A stretch of 64,000 nt of DNA from CAYZED01 sp964477445 (GTDB taxonomy: Bacteria > Bacillota > Clostridia > Lutisporales > Lutisporaceae): positions 62,001 to 126,000 of the forward strand of contig CAYZED010000003.1 of assembly GCA_964477445.1 (NCBI GenBank). The letters are read 5' to 3'. The notes under the pieces are model-generated. The model saw only the letters and a list, made by a program, of their open reading frames with translations, had not been told where the DNA came from and searched no databases. The position numbers and the translations under genes are program-made. Below, piece after piece: positions 9,467-19,660 of the stretch; position 1 is the first letter of the stretch; every line of letters begins with the position of its first letter.

Positions 9467-10612
9467 TTAATCAAGTAAGTAGTATCTCGATTTAATTATT
9501 TGACCATTTGTTTTATATATTCTTGGAGTTCTTCTCCCAATTCTAGTTACTATGTCATTTTGTCCTGTATTTGCAGCAACTGCAATATCTTTTGTGGTCA
9601 TTGTATTGTTTTTGCCATCCCCAAAAATTATGACCTCATCGCCTACTTCGGCCATAGGAACATCCGTTAAGTCGACCATACATTGATCCATGCATAAAAA
9701 TCCGACGATTTTGACCTTTTTATCTCTAATTGTAACAAAGGCTCCACCTTCCATTTTCCTTGGATATCCATCAGCATATCCAAATTGAAGCGTTCCAATT
9801 AAACTGTCTTGTTCTGCTGTCCAACCCTCCATATACCCCACTGTATCACCTTTTTTAATCTCATGAATCTGTGAAATTCGAGTCTTAAATGTCATGACTT
9901 GTTTTAAATCAAAATCACCTTCGGAGAAAGTTTTTATTCCATAAAGTGGCGCTCCAGGCCTGACCATGTTCAGTCTGTATTCAGGTCTTTCAATAGTACT
10001 TATTCCATCACATATATGTTTGTATTTAAACGTAACGCCCTTACTCTCGAGAGTTCTAATAGCTTCAGAAAAGTTATCAAATTGCATTCTGTCCTTCTCT
10101 TTACTATTCAAGGCAAAATGACTAAAAAACCCTTCTAGTTCAATATTTTTTAATTTACTGATTCTAACAATAGTCTCAATACTTTCTGTGCAATCCTTAA
10201 ATCCTAGTCTGTGCAATCCAGTATCGTACTTAATATGAATTTTTGCCATGGTATTGTTTTTAATACATATTTCTGATATTAGTTTTGCTTGATCTTCAGA
10301 AAACACACTTATTCGCAAATCATTTTCAATTGCCTTTTCTAAACATTCATCTGATGTATATCCCATTACCAAAATCGGATAATCTTTATATTTCTTTCTT
10401 ATTTCTAGGCCTTCAAGAAGTATCGCTACACCTAAAAAATCTGCACCATTTTCCATTAACGTTTCCACGATCTCGATAGCGCCTGTAGCATATGCGTCTG
10501 CCTTTATTACTGCCATCACTGTAACGCTAGTTCCTACCATTTTTTTCATTTCTTTTATATTATGAGCAAGAGAATCAATGTTAATTTCTAAAAACGTATC
10601 CCTTAGTATCAT
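9467..10612 (-). CDS. alr: Alanine racemase (or broad-specificity amino-acid racemase)
   Basis: 381-residue fold-type III PLP racemase interconverting L- and D-alanine. The PLP Lys is in VIKADAY near residue 37, followed by a barrel containing YDTGLHRLGF. The C-terminal domain carries YADGYPRKMEGG and CMDQCMVDLT, near the second-base Tyr region. Length and motifs are typical of Alr. It lies 12 bp downstream of the S9 peptidase gene and is surrounded by D-amino-acid hydrolases, so a catabolic racemase role is likely alongside or instead of cell-wall supply. Substrate breadth cannot be judged from sequence. Confidence 0.9.
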   Translation of the reverse strand: MILRDTFLEINIDSLAHNIKEMKKMVGTSVTVMAVIKADAYATGAIEIVETLMENGADFLGVAILLEGLEIRKKYKDYPILVMGYTSDECLEKAIENDLRISVFSEDQAKLISEICIKNNTMAKIHIKYDTGLHRLGFKDCTESIETIVRISKLKNIELEGFFSHFALNSKEKDRMQFDNFSEAIRTLESKGVTFKYKHICDGISTIERPEYRLNMVRPGAPLYGIKTFSEGDFDLKQVMTFKTRISQIHEIKKGDTVGYMEGWTAEQDSLIGTLQFGYADGYPRKMEGGAFVTIRDKKVKIVGFLCMDQCMVDLTDVPMAEVGDEVIIFGDGKNNTMTTKDIAVAANTGQNDIVTRIGRRTPRIYKTNGQIIKSRYYLLD

Positions 10613-10624
10613 TGCATTTCTCCT

Positions 10625-12586
10625 TTAAACTTTTATATACCTTTGCATCCATTCAAGTTGTGCTTCATTTTGAGCTCGTCTTATAATATTCGGACCATGA
10701 TTTGATGATCCATGAGCAGAATTTGGCAATCTCAGCATTTCAGCGTAGCAACCCATTACTCTTAAATATCCATAAAACTGTTCTGTTTGCTCAGCAGGGC
10801 ATCTATAATCCTGGTCGGATTGTACCAGTAGAATAGGGGTTTTTGCATTCTGTGCATACATAATTGGCGATTCATTCAAATATAAATCTAGGTTTTCGTG
10901 TGGAAACACTCCACCCATTTCATTTATTATATACCATGGATAGTCGCTAGTCCCTAAAAATGACATTTGATTAGTTATAGGATTTTCTGATACTGCCGCT
11001 TTGAATCTATCAGTATTTCCTATTGACCAACAAGTCAAAAAACCACCATGTGAAATACCACAACAACCCATTCTATCTCCATCAACTAGTCCTTTTTTTA
11101 TAGCATAATCTAAACCATATAGAGTATCTGCTAAACCAAGTTTTGCGGCCTTTCCTATTTTTTCACTATAAATGTCCTGTGCAAATTCATCTCCAAAACC
11201 GCTTGACCCTCTAAAATTCGGCATAAACACCGCGTAACCGGCACCTGCAAACATATGCATTTCAAAATAATACATATGCCCAAGTCCAGCCATAGGTCCT
11301 CCATGATAATAAGTAATTGTTGGATATGGCGCATTACCCGTCGGAGGTATTAATAAAAAGCTTCTAACTATTTTTCCATCAACACTCTCATGCGTAATCT
11401 CTTCTAAACTAAGCTTAGGATGGGAGTTAACAAAATCATCATTTACGTGAGTTATAAGCTTGTTTTCTCCAGTTATTTCATCAAAAATACCAAGTTCTGA
11501 TGGTATATTTAGGTCGCTATAAGTATAAAGAATTTTTTTGTTTCTACTCATTCCTGCAAGCATATATGAGGCTTCACTGCTTATTATAGGTTTACAGTCG
11601 ATTTCACCCCATATTGAAAGCTTGTAAATCTCTACAGCCGTTCCAACGCCAACTTGTACATAAGCAAACTTTTCATCTTCACTAATCCCGAATCTATTTC
11701 CCAACGCAATAGGCAAATCAGACTGAATGCCCCAGCTAAAATCAACGTCTGCCCCAGTACTTCTACATTCATATTCTCCTGTCTCAATGTTCATTAACCA
11801 TATTTTTCTCTGCGTTCCCAATTTCATATGTGAAGGATATCCACTAAACAGAATGTGCTTTCCATCTTTTAACAAAGCTAATGCACCAACATATCTCCAA
11901 CTCTCTAGAAGTTTTTTTGTGTTTCCTTCTAAATCCATATAAATTAAATCTGGCAATGGTGTTAAACTATCAGCTGCAAAAGATGATTTATATAGAAGAC
12001 TCTTACTATCTGTTGACCATTTAGGATCTGAAATATTGCATGTGTCATTAGTCATATTTTTTATTTCACCAGTATTCAAATCTAGTATAAACAAATCTGC
12101 TAATTTATCAGGCACAAATCCCATTCCATTTGATTTATAAAGTGCTCTCGTGATTCTATAAGGTTTAGTTTCGTCAATCGGCTTAAAATCATCTGTAAAA
12201 GCACAAAATGCTAAATATTTACCGTCAGGTGAGTACTCTCCTGCTGTGGTTACACCGTTTTTAAAATTCGTAATTTTTCGTTCTTCTTTTGTGGCTAAGT
12301 CCATTTCATATATCTGTGATGCCTCGCCTCGTGCTGAAACATATGCTATCTTTGATTCGTCGGTGTTGTAAACTAAATCTCCGCAAGAATAATTTGGATT
12401 CGTTAAAAGAGTAGATATTCCTGAACTAATTTCAACTTCCCAGATGGCTTTTAAATCAATATCTTTTTCAATATTTGTTCTTCTTAATGAGTAAATCGCT
12501 TTTCCCCCGTCTTTAGTAATTCTCGCATTATCAATACAACCGATTTTAAATAAATCTTCAGGTACTATATTGGTTATTTTGTTCAT
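10625..12586 (-). CDS. S9 family peptidase (acylaminoacyl-peptidase / prolyl oligopeptidase type)
   Basis: 653 residues: an N-terminal seven-bladed beta-propeller (about 30-390) with TolB/WD-like blades, then an alpha/beta hydrolase. The nucleophile is in GISHGG near residue 510, Asp in QSDQDYRCP near 590, and His in AHGSSNHG near 623. No signal peptide, so a cytoplasmic peptidase. Relatives release N-acylated or unmodified residues from short peptides; the propeller restricts access to oligopeptides. It sits directly before alr (12 bp) and after the threonine-synthase-like gene, consistent with peptide degradation feeding racemisation. The start is set by GGGAG upstream. Confidence 0.9.
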   Translation of the reverse strand: MNKITNIVPEDLFKIGCIDNARITKDGGKAIYSLRRTNIEKDIDLKAIWEVEISSGISTLLTNPNYSCGDLVYNTDESKIAYVSARGEASQIYEMDLATKEERKITNFKNGVTTAGEYSPDGKYLAFCAFTDDFKPIDETKPYRITRALYKSNGMGFVPDKLADLFILDLNTGEIKNMTNDTCNISDPKWSTDSKSLLYKSSFAADSLTPLPDLIYMDLEGNTKKLLESWRYVGALALLKDGKHILFSGYPSHMKLGTQRKIWLMNIETGEYECRSTGADVDFSWGIQSDLPIALGNRFGISEDEKFAYVQVGVGTAVEIYKLSIWGEIDCKPIISSEASYMLAGMSRNKKILYTYSDLNIPSELGIFDEITGENKLITHVNDDFVNSHPKLSLEEITHESVDGKIVRSFLLIPPTGNAPYPTITYYHGGPMAGLGHMYYFEMHMFAGAGYAVFMPNFRGSSGFGDEFAQDIYSEKIGKAAKLGLADTLYGLDYAIKKGLVDGDRMGCCGISHGGFLTCWSIGNTDRFKAAVSENPITNQMSFLGTSDYPWYIINEMGGVFPHENLDLYLNESPIMYAQNAKTPILLVQSDQDYRCPAEQTEQFYGYLRVMGCYAEMLRLPNSAHGSSNHGPNIIRRAQNEAQLEWMQRYIKV

Positions 12587-12647
12587 ATTATATTTATCTC
12601 CCTTATTAAATTTTTGACTCTTCTATAACTGCAATTCATTCTACTTA

Positions 12648-13745
12648 TTATTTTGCTGTCTTTAATCCAGTTGAAGTGAGTGATATCATAATAGTTTCAT
12701 CTTCTTGTAGCTTAGGGATTACTTTTTCTAGCGCAGCTATAGCGATAGCACTTGTAGTCTCGATCCATATGCCTTTTTTTGCTATTATCTTTTCTGCTTC
12801 AAGTACTTTTTCATCCGAAATACTTACTGCAAATCCATTAGAATCTCGTATTGCTTGCAAAAGTCTTTTTCCTCTTACAGGATTCGAAACCGCCACTCCT
12901 TCCGCAACAGTAAAATCTGGTTTAACAGCGTCAACCTCATCAAGTCCTTTTTCAAATGCTTTTACCAATGGACAAACCTTCTCTGCTTGAACAGCTATAA
13001 GTCTTGGAAGCTTATTGATAAATCCAGCATTCAGTAGCCTCCTAAAGCCATACCAAAATCCTAAGAAATTACCCCCTTGAGCAACCGGAACAATAATGCA
13101 ATCTGGAATATTACCTTTTAATTGTTCCCATATTTCCCACGCAGTCGTTTGTTGACCAATAATAAAACCAGGATGATATGCATGTGACGCATAGATATGA
13201 TTCTCATCTAATAACTCCATGGCAGCATTCGTGGCATTTATTCTTTCGCCTTCAACTGAATGAACGCAGGAACCATATGTTTTTATTTGAGTTTTTTTTG
13301 CTTCTGAAGCATATTCCGGAACAAAAATATCAGCTTTCATTCCTGCTGCATTTGCAAAAGCTGAAAGAGACGCCCCAGCATTTCCTGAAGAATCGTCGAC
13401 AACATTCTTTACACCTTGACTTGCAAGAACATTAACAACCACAGATGTCCCTCTATCTTTATATGATCCTGTAGGTGTCAAATAGTCTAGTTTGAGCATA
13501 ACCTCTCGATTGAATATTTTCATTGGGACTATGGGTGTCCACCCTACACCAAGATTAACTTCAGGTGTTTTAAAGTCAACTTCCATTAATTTATGATATC
13601 GATATATTGAATAGTCATCGTTATTTATTGATTCGAGTTCAAATTTTTCTTGCTCAATAAATTCCCACGCTCCTCCGCATTTACATCTCCATACTTCAGG
13701 TGTTAACTCAGAAGTAATTCTACATTTACTACAAATAACTTTCAT
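12648..13745 (-). CDS. Threonine synthase-like PLP enzyme
   Basis: 365-residue fold-type II PLP enzyme. An N-terminal zinc ribbon (CSKC near residue 4, CKCGG near 18) is seen in one class of threonine synthases. The Schiff-base Lys lies in GSYKDRG near residue 93, and SSGNAGAS near 118 binds the cofactor phosphate side. True threonine synthase would need O-phosphohomoserine, but no homoserine pathway gene is nearby. In this catabolic cluster it could instead deaminate threonine, serine or diaminopropionate, or be a cysteate/D-cysteine type lyase. The fold is certain; the reaction is inferred. The start has GGAGGG 8 bp upstream. Confidence 0.8.
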   Translation of the reverse strand: MKVICSKCRITSELTPEVWRCKCGGAWEFIEQEKFELESINNDDYSIYRYHKLMEVDFKTPEVNLGVGWTPIVPMKIFNREVMLKLDYLTPTGSYKDRGTSVVVNVLASQGVKNVVDDSSGNAGASLSAFANAAGMKADIFVPEYASEAKKTQIKTYGSCVHSVEGERINATNAAMELLDENHIYASHAYHPGFIIGQQTTAWEIWEQLKGNIPDCIIVPVAQGGNFLGFWYGFRRLLNAGFINKLPRLIAVQAEKVCPLVKAFEKGLDEVDAVKPDFTVAEGVAVSNPVRGKRLLQAIRDSNGFAVSISDEKVLEAEKIIAKKGIWIETTSAIAIAALEKVIPKLQEDETIMISLTSTGLKTAK

Positions 13746-13780
13746 ATTTTTTTCCCTCCATGTTGAAACTGATTTTATTA

Positions 13781-15406
13781 TTAATTATTGGTTTGTCCCC
13801 TTTTTAAAATTTGACCGGCTAATGCTCCTGTATGATGTCCGTTATCAACAGTTAAAACTCCATTTACAAAAACTTTTTTTATGCCCTTACAGGCTTGTGC
13901 TGGCTTAGTATTATTAGGTGTATCTTCAATTTCGTTAAAGTTAAAAATTACTAAGTCCGCTTTCATTCCAGGTCTTATTAAGCCTCTATCAAAAAGTCCT
14001 AATCTATTTGCAGTCATTGATGTCATTCTTCTTATCGCATCTTCAAGTTCAATTATCTTTAGCTCTCTGCAGTATTTTGAGATTATTCTAGGGAATGTGC
14101 CAAAACTTCTAGGATGGATTGTTCCTTTATCTTCTAAAGAGTATGCACTGCCATCACTTCCAAACATACACTCACTGTTCTCCATAATATATCTGACATC
14201 TTCTTCACCACAAGTGTCTACGAAAACAGAAACATTCCCTTCCTTGATAAAGAAGTCTATTGTAGCCTCCAGAGGGTCTTTACCCATAAGCTCTCCTAGT
14301 TCACGTAAAGTCTTACCACAATACTCAGTTTCATTAACCTCTCCCAATGTAAAAGTATCCCATGTCAAGTCACCCGAATCAATTTGTGCATAAATTTCTT
14401 TTTTAATTTCGACAAGTGTTTCAGAATCTTCTAGTCTTTCTATAAGTTTATCAATCCCACCGCCTAACGCCCATCTAGGAAATAGTCTCGATAAAGTAGT
14501 TCCACCTGAAGTATATGGATATTGATCGAAAGTGATATCTATACCAGATTGTTTTGTCCTCTTAATTAGCTCGACTGTTGCTTTGCATAAAGTGCCCCAA
14601 TGCTTACTTAATACAATTTTGTGATGTGAAATATGAACTGGCAAATCTGCTTTTTTCCCTATATTTATTACTTCCCTTATTGATTTAAGGACATCATCCC
14701 ATTCATCTCTCATATGCGAACAATATATGCCTCCATGCTTACCCGCAATTTTTGCTATTTCAATAATTTCATTATCGTCGGCAAAACATCCTGGAGAGTA
14801 TACTAATCCACTTGTTAGTCCGAAAGCCCCATCTCTCATGGCTTCCTCCGTAAGCGCTTTCATTTCTCCAATTTCATTTTCGTTTAATTTTCTATTTTCA
14901 TATCCAGCAACGGCTATTCTTAAAGTACCATGTCCCACAAAAGTACCAAAATTTACACTAATGCCATTTCTCGAAGCATATTGTAAAAATTCGCCTACGC
15001 TCTGCCATTCCATAGACATATCATCGGTCGGAAAGAACATGTCTTCTCTGAATTTATCCCAGTATTTAATGTTAGCTGGCGCGACAGATAATCCACAATT
15101 CCCACCAATATCTGTAGTTACTCCCTGTAGAACTCTGCTCTCTGTGTAATTTTTTTCAAAAATAGTCATATCCGAATGAGAATGAATATCGATAAATCCA
15201 GGACATAGTATTAATCCATCGGCCTCATATATTTCTATTTTTTTTTCATTTAAGAAGTTACTTAATAAACTTTTTTTAACATAATCTTCGTAAAGATTTT
15301 TTCCAATGCGAGTGATTATGCCATTCCCAACTTCTACATCTGATACATATGAGTTGTTGCCAGTACCATCAATAACGGTTGCCTTTTTGATAATAAAGTT
15401 ACTCAT
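13781..15406 (-). CDS. N-acyl-D-amino-acid deacylase, copy 2
   Basis: 541-residue D-aminoacylase paralogue. It has HSHSD near residue 74, the bridging Cys in GGNCG near 102, ISHHK near 260 and FGSDGS near 415. It resembles copy 1 across its whole length, including the FGTFVGHGTLR and HPRSFGTFPRI blocks, but carries a short insertion near residues 35-55. Cytoplasmic, no signal peptide. It follows the P1/DmpA peptidase gene and precedes the threonine-synthase-like gene. GGAG sits 7 bp before the ATG. Copies with differing pockets could divide acyl chain or side-chain specificities. Confidence 0.92.
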   Translation of the reverse strand: MSNFIIKKATVIDGTGNNSYVSDVEVGNGIITRIGKNLYEDYVKKSLLSNFLNEKKIEIYEADGLILCPGFIDIHSHSDMTIFEKNYTESRVLQGVTTDIGGNCGLSVAPANIKYWDKFREDMFFPTDDMSMEWQSVGEFLQYASRNGISVNFGTFVGHGTLRIAVAGYENRKLNENEIGEMKALTEEAMRDGAFGLTSGLVYSPGCFADDNEIIEIAKIAGKHGGIYCSHMRDEWDDVLKSIREVINIGKKADLPVHISHHKIVLSKHWGTLCKATVELIKRTKQSGIDITFDQYPYTSGGTTLSRLFPRWALGGGIDKLIERLEDSETLVEIKKEIYAQIDSGDLTWDTFTLGEVNETEYCGKTLRELGELMGKDPLEATIDFFIKEGNVSVFVDTCGEEDVRYIMENSECMFGSDGSAYSLEDKGTIHPRSFGTFPRIISKYCRELKIIELEDAIRRMTSMTANRLGLFDRGLIRPGMKADLVIFNFNEIEDTPNNTKPAQACKGIKKVFVNGVLTVDNGHHTGALAGQILKRGQTNN

Positions 15407-15468
15407 CTATTTCTCCTTTTTTTACTACACCGAAGAATTGATAACTAATCATAATTTTTTATAAGCTT

Positions 15469-16619
15469 TCATTCCATTTTTTCTTTTTTATAGATTTCTA
15501 ATACTTCTTCAATCGGCAACGCAAGTCTATAATTTCCGTCTCTGCCATGAAGCGTTTCTGCTTTAAATAGAGCATTCAAAACCGCTTCTTCAACGGCTTC
15601 AATTACAGCTTGAAAAAGCCATGGCATCATTAAATCTTCATCATTTATTACCGTTTCTTCTTTTAGAAGGCTTGACGAAATATGTTCTTTTTTATTTGCA
15701 GTAGTAAAAGATATCACAAAATCACCACTTTGATGCCCAATGTGGCTGCCCGTTCTAGCCAATCCAACGCTCACTCTCTTTGATATTCTAAGAAGTTGCC
15801 TTTCATTCAAAGGTGCATCTGTTGNNNNNNNNNNGTATTGTCCACCAGTCGACTTTCGACAAAAGGTTTATTATTCGGCTCAATATATTTGCCAATATTC
15901 ACTCCATTAATAGTTAGTTGATGAGGAAGTCCAAAATTTGATTGAACCATTACTCCAACTGTATATTCTCCACAATTCTCTGGTAATATCCTGCTAGCTG
16001 TACCAATACCGCCCTTCCATCCGTAAGTGTGCGTACCCGTTCCAGCTCCTACATTCCCCTCTTCAACAATTGAAAAATCTCCACTTTCTTTCGCTTTCCT
16101 TATTGCTTCTGCCACATGTTCATATCTTACAAACCTTGCTGTCATGTCATTTAGATATCCGTCATTTGTTTCTCCAACTAAAACATTAAGAGAAAGGTAA
16201 TCGTCCGTTGTACCAATTCTCCCATCTTCTTCTGTCATATATTGAATTAATGAATCTGATACCCTTCCTACATTAAATGCATTTGTTAATGCAATAGGCG
16301 TTTCAATAGTACCTAATTCGTTTACTTGTTCAAATCCATGAACTTTTCCGTGCCCATTTATGGTGTGCGCCACACCTTTAACCTTTTCTTTATAAATATC
16401 ACCATTGTGAGGTAAAATTATAGTAACTCCTGTTCGACAAACGCCTTTGCCAGGAGAAATTGCATCTTGTCCTTCATTAACTAGCGTTACATGACCAACT
16501 CTTACACCTTTTACATCCGTAATAGCGTTATTTATTCCTGTAGTCATTTTACCTATAACAATTCCGTATTCTCGAATTCTTTTTCTTTTTTCATTAATAT
16601 CCTTTTTGTTAATATCCAT
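15469..16619 (-). CDS. P1 family peptidase (DmpA-type L-aminopeptidase/D-esterase), gap inside
   Basis: An assembly gap of ten N (15825-15834) splits this gene; the halves 16619-15835 and 15824-15469 are in different apparent frames only because the gap size is not real. The N-terminal half has GVRVGHVTLV, GVTIILPH, LGTIETPIALTNAFNVG and GNVGAGTGT. The C-terminal half starts TDAPLNERQLLRISKR and contains GLARTGSHIGHQSGDF, where DmpA proteins self-cleave before a Ser of a related motif to expose the N-terminal nucleophile. Here H-x-S-G-D-F fits the family's second-chain region. DmpA releases N-terminal L-residues and D-alanine amides or esters. GGAG lies 9 bp before the ATG. Confidence 0.85.
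15825..15834. other. Assembly gap (10 N) in the P1 peptidase gene
   Basis: Ten N bases interrupt the coding sequence. By comparison with the family, roughly eight to ten residues (a glycine-serine-isoleucine-rich strand ending in A-T-D-A-P) are missing, so the true gap is probably about 25-30 bp. This is a scaffolding artefact, not a frameshift. Confidence 0.95.
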
Positions 16620-16638
16620 TTTGTTGACTCCATTCTTT

Positions 16639-18471
16639 CTATTCTTTAATAATAGGGAGTTTAATATGCGATCTGTTATCTAAGTCATGTAATATTTTAA
16701 TTTCAGAATTTACCTCTTGATAAAGATTTTTAAAGGTTTCTTTATCTGCCCCTGCTATAGCAATTCTAATTATGTAACCTTTCGGTATTCGAATGGAAAT
16801 CGGTAACAGTTTTAGTTCAACAAAATCAACCGATTCCTCATTATTTAGATTATTACTTAATAATGAATTCTTTTCTTTTAAGAAAAAGTTTCTTTCTGAA
16901 CCTTTATATATTGGTTCTTTCGACTTTTGAAAATAATCGAAACTAAGTTGCCCTTCCGTTATTAAATAAACTTCGCCATATGGTGAAATAATTTCAAAAT
17001 ATACAAAAATTGCACCTTTCCTTTGTTTTTTTATTATATATAGCGCTACTTCAATATCTCCAGTAATTTCAATATCTTCTGTTAATACCACACTATCAAA
17101 TATAAGAAGTTTTCTATCTTCTTCGCTTCTATCTTCTAGTATAACTTTCCCTGATCCAATTTGTGTATGCCATCTATTATTCTTACCCGTTGAGCAATCC
17201 AAATCTATACAATATGATGTTTCTTTTGATAATGCGTTCAAAGGCTCATCAACTAGTGCGTTATTTTCAGCTAAGTATAAATCTCTGAACTCAACATTCT
17301 TTGGAGGCCAAGAGTCAGTTCTTTTCAACTTTTCTTCGCCTATTGTGTAGTACATAATTCTCTTATTGCTATTGTTTTGCCCATAGTTTTCATCATTTCC
17401 ACCATTATCATTAATAATTGCATTCTCTATTTCACTTTTCAAATTTTCAAAAGAAAAATCAAAATCCAGTTCCACAGGTTTTTTATAATGTATCGGATCA
17501 ATTAAATATCTTCCACCATGATTCCATGGTCCTATCAAAAGCTGGATTTTTGCATTACAATTATTAAAAAATGCTATGGCTCCTGCAACAGTTCCTGCAT
17601 CAAACCAGCCTACCTTATATATAAAAACAGACGGAGCATTACTTAATTTCTCGACATAACTCATTATCGTACCACGCTCAATCGTCTGAAGCATTGCTTT
17701 TGATGAATCCCTCGATGTAAAATCTTCATTTTCCATAGAAGACATCTTATTATTTTTATGTTCATTTATCGCATCCATTAGAAATGTTTTACATTCATCT
17801 TCATCTACGGGTCTGACCCCTAAAATTAGATTTTGATTTTCTCCGCCTTTTGATGGATTATATTTTAAAACTTTTTCCATATCGTTCATATCAAGTGCTT
17901 GAATCATTCCCCCAAAAGTCTCACTTAGCCAGACATTAGGTATTCCACCAGGGGCCATTAAATGAGCATAACCATCAAAATCCGGAGAATTTGCGTAAAT
18001 TACTTTAAGCGCTTTTTCTCCTTGAAGTGCCGCTAATATTGAAAGATTTGCGCTGTATGAAGTACCTTCAGTAATAATCACCCCATTTGACCATTTCTGT
18101 TCGGAAATATATTTAACTATATTATTCAAATCCTCAACTTCAGCCTTAGAATACTCACCATCTCTATGTCCAAAAGATGCTCCTGAGCCCCTAGTATCAA
18201 CGGCTATGAATGCATATCCTTTTGAATTCCATTTATTTGCTAATTCAAATATTGGCTGATANNNNNNNNNNTGATAAGTCATATCCTCTTTTGAATTATT
18301 AGCCGTAGCTATTTCATATGATCTCCAATACCTTGTAAACCTAATTATTGACGGAATTCTGACGCTCTCATATGATTCTTTTGGGAGCCAAAAATCTAGC
18401 GCTATCTTGGTACCGTCTGGCATTGTGACATAGTATGATTTTAATAAGCTTTCGTCTCCAATTTTTGACAT
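16639..18471 (-). CDS. CocE/NonD family hydrolase (X-Pro dipeptidyl-peptidase S15 fold)
   Basis: About 610 residues: an alpha/beta-hydrolase with the nucleophile in EGTSYSAN near residue 145, preceded by the VDTRGSGAS oxyanion/strand motif, then an Asp/His pair including GPWNHGG. A C-terminal jelly-roll (about 400-610) is typical of CocE and X-Pro dipeptidyl peptidases. These enzymes hydrolyse esters, glutaryl-amides or X-Pro dipeptides. No signal peptide. A 10-N gap (18262-18271) lies near residue 70 and happens to keep the frame. I choose the ATG at 18471, five bases behind GGAGG; an in-frame ATG four codons upstream overlaps that site. It is 19 bp before the P1 peptidase gene. Confidence 0.85.
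   Translation of the reverse strand: MSKIGDESLLKSYYVTMPDGTKIALDFWLPKESYESVRIPSIIRFTRYWRSYEIATANNSKEDMTYXXXXYQPIFELANKWNSKGYAFIAVDTRGSGASFGHRDGEYSKAEVEDLNNIVKYISEQKWSNGVIITEGTSYSANLSILAALQGEKALKVIYANSPDFDGYAHLMAPGGIPNVWLSETFGGMIQALDMNDMEKVLKYNPSKGGENQNLILGVRPVDEDECKTFLMDAINEHKNNKMSSMENEDFTSRDSSKAMLQTIERGTIMSYVEKLSNAPSVFIYKVGWFDAGTVAGAIAFFNNCNAKIQLLIGPWNHGGRYLIDPIHYKKPVELDFDFSFENLKSEIENAIINDNGGNDENYGQNNSNKRIMYYTIGEEKLKRTDSWPPKNVEFRDLYLAENNALVDEPLNALSKETSYCIDLDCSTGKNNRWHTQIGSGKVILEDRSEEDRKLLIFDSVVLTEDIEITGDIEVALYIIKKQRKGAIFVYFEIISPYGEVYLITEGQLSFDYFQKSKEPIYKGSERNFFLKEKNSLLSNNLNNEESVDFVELKLLPISIRIPKGYIIRIAIAGADKETFKNLYQEVNSEIKILHDLDNRSHIKLPIIKE
18262..18271. other. Assembly gap (10 N) in the CocE-type hydrolase gene
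   Basis: Ten N bases fall in the N-terminal part of the hydrolase domain, before the oxyanion strand. The flanking frames agree, but the real number of missing bases is unknown. Confidence 0.95.
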
Positions 18472-18518
18472 GTTTTCCTCCATTAAATCTAGCTGCTTAA
18501 AACTGCTTTTAGCTACTT

Positions 18519-19589
18519 CTAGCTGCTCTTAGATGCTTTTAAGAATTCCTCAAATATCCTGTTGTGTTCTGGAAAACGTATAATTTGTTCTGGATGCCAC
18601 TGTATCCCAAAACAAAACTTCTGGTTTGTTACTTCATATGCTTCTATCATACCATCATCGCTTAGTGCTGCAATTATTCCGTTATCGCACAGTTTTTTAG
18701 ATGCTTGATGATGCCCTGAATTAACGCCTACCCTATCCGATCCAATAATTTTTGATAATCTTGATTGTGGAAGCAAATTCACTTCATGTACTTTACTTTT
18801 CTGACTTTCTACAGTACTCCACTGAACATGGTGTAAAACATTTGGATATTGAGTAACAATGTCTTGATAAAGTGTACCTCCTAGGGCCGCATTTAACATC
18901 TGACTTCCTCTGCAAATTCCTAATATAGGAATGTCTTTTTCAATAGCGATACTAATTATATTCTTGTCATGAATATCTCTTCTTGGATCTGTGATTCCGC
19001 AAACATCCAATTTTTCTTCATTATAACTTGAAGGATCGACGTCTTTTCCTCCCGTTAATATTAGTCCATCAACAACAGTCATCAAATGTTTGACTGACTC
19101 TTTGCTTAGTCCATCAGGCAAAAGCAATGGTATTCCATCGTTTATTTCTATAGCCTCAGCATACGAAAGCGGCACAACAGCATATCCGTTGTCAAACTCA
19201 CCTAAGTCTTTCTTTAGCAAATCCTCACCAATCACATCTTTTTCAAGTAGATACTGACCTGATATTCCAATGATTGGCTTCTTAATCTCTATCATTCCTT
19301 TGCCACATTCGATATTATCTAATATTTTTAGATATTCAATTCTTTTATTTAATTCTTCATCTTTCAATAAATCTATTTCTCTGACTTCATCTGGAATAAA
19401 AATCTCATCAACTATTTTCGCCAATTCAATATATGTTTTTTTTGATAAAGACTCAGGCATTAGTAACGGAATCATTCCTTTTGATTCAACACTTTCAATG
19501 TCTTTCCTTCTGGCATTAGGAAATATTCTCAACTCTATATCCAATAATGATCCACCTATTCCAACTACCTTTTTTCCGTTAATGCTCAT
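18519..19589 (-). CDS. Peptidase C26 (gamma-glutamyl hydrolase-like) with N-terminal partial duplication
   Basis: 356 residues. The C-terminal ~240 form a class I glutamine-amidotransferase-like C26 hydrolase of the PuuD type: ILTGGKDVDPSSY, nucleophile Cys in GICRGSQ near residue 225, and His/Glu in GIQWHPE near 330. PuuD-like enzymes split gamma-glutamyl amides. The first ~115 residues look like a second, truncated copy of the N-terminal half of the same fold: an I-G-G-S-L start, then KGMIPLLMPESLSKKTYIELAKIVDEIF, parallel to DGIPLLLPDGLSKESVKHLMTVVDGLIL later on. The catalytic half of that copy is missing. GGAGG lies 9 bp before the ATG, and a terminator separates it from the upstream lyase gene. 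Confidence 0.88.
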   Translation of the reverse strand: MSINGKKVVGIGGSLLDIELRIFPNARRKDIESVESKGMIPLLMPESLSKKTYIELAKIVDEIFIPDEVREIDLLKDEELNKRIEYLKILDNIECGKGMIEIKKPIIGISGQYLLEKDVIGEDLLKKDLGEFDNGYAVVPLSYAEAIEINDGIPLLLPDGLSKESVKHLMTVVDGLILTGGKDVDPSSYNEEKLDVCGITDPRRDIHDKNIISIAIEKDIPILGICRGSQMLNAALGGTLYQDIVTQYPNVLHHVQWSTVESQKSKVHEVNLLPQSRLSKIIGSDRVGVNSGHHQASKKLCDNGIIAALSDDGMIEAYEVTNQKFCFGIQWHPEQIIRFPEHNRIFEEFLKASKSS

Positions 19590-19660
19590 GCTAATACCTC
19601 CGACTTTTTATCAATAATTTTTTATATATATTCATATACTAATAATATTATATTAAAATT

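Noticed and set aside
12648..13745. Assignment as biosynthetic thrC
   Set aside because: Fold and zinc ribbon fit, but no homoserine or threonine pathway genes are near and the setting is catabolic; left as threonine-synthase-like.
15469..16619. Two separate genes or a frameshift in the P1 peptidase
   Set aside because: The break coincides with ten N bases; both halves belong to one family member, so it is an assembly gap.
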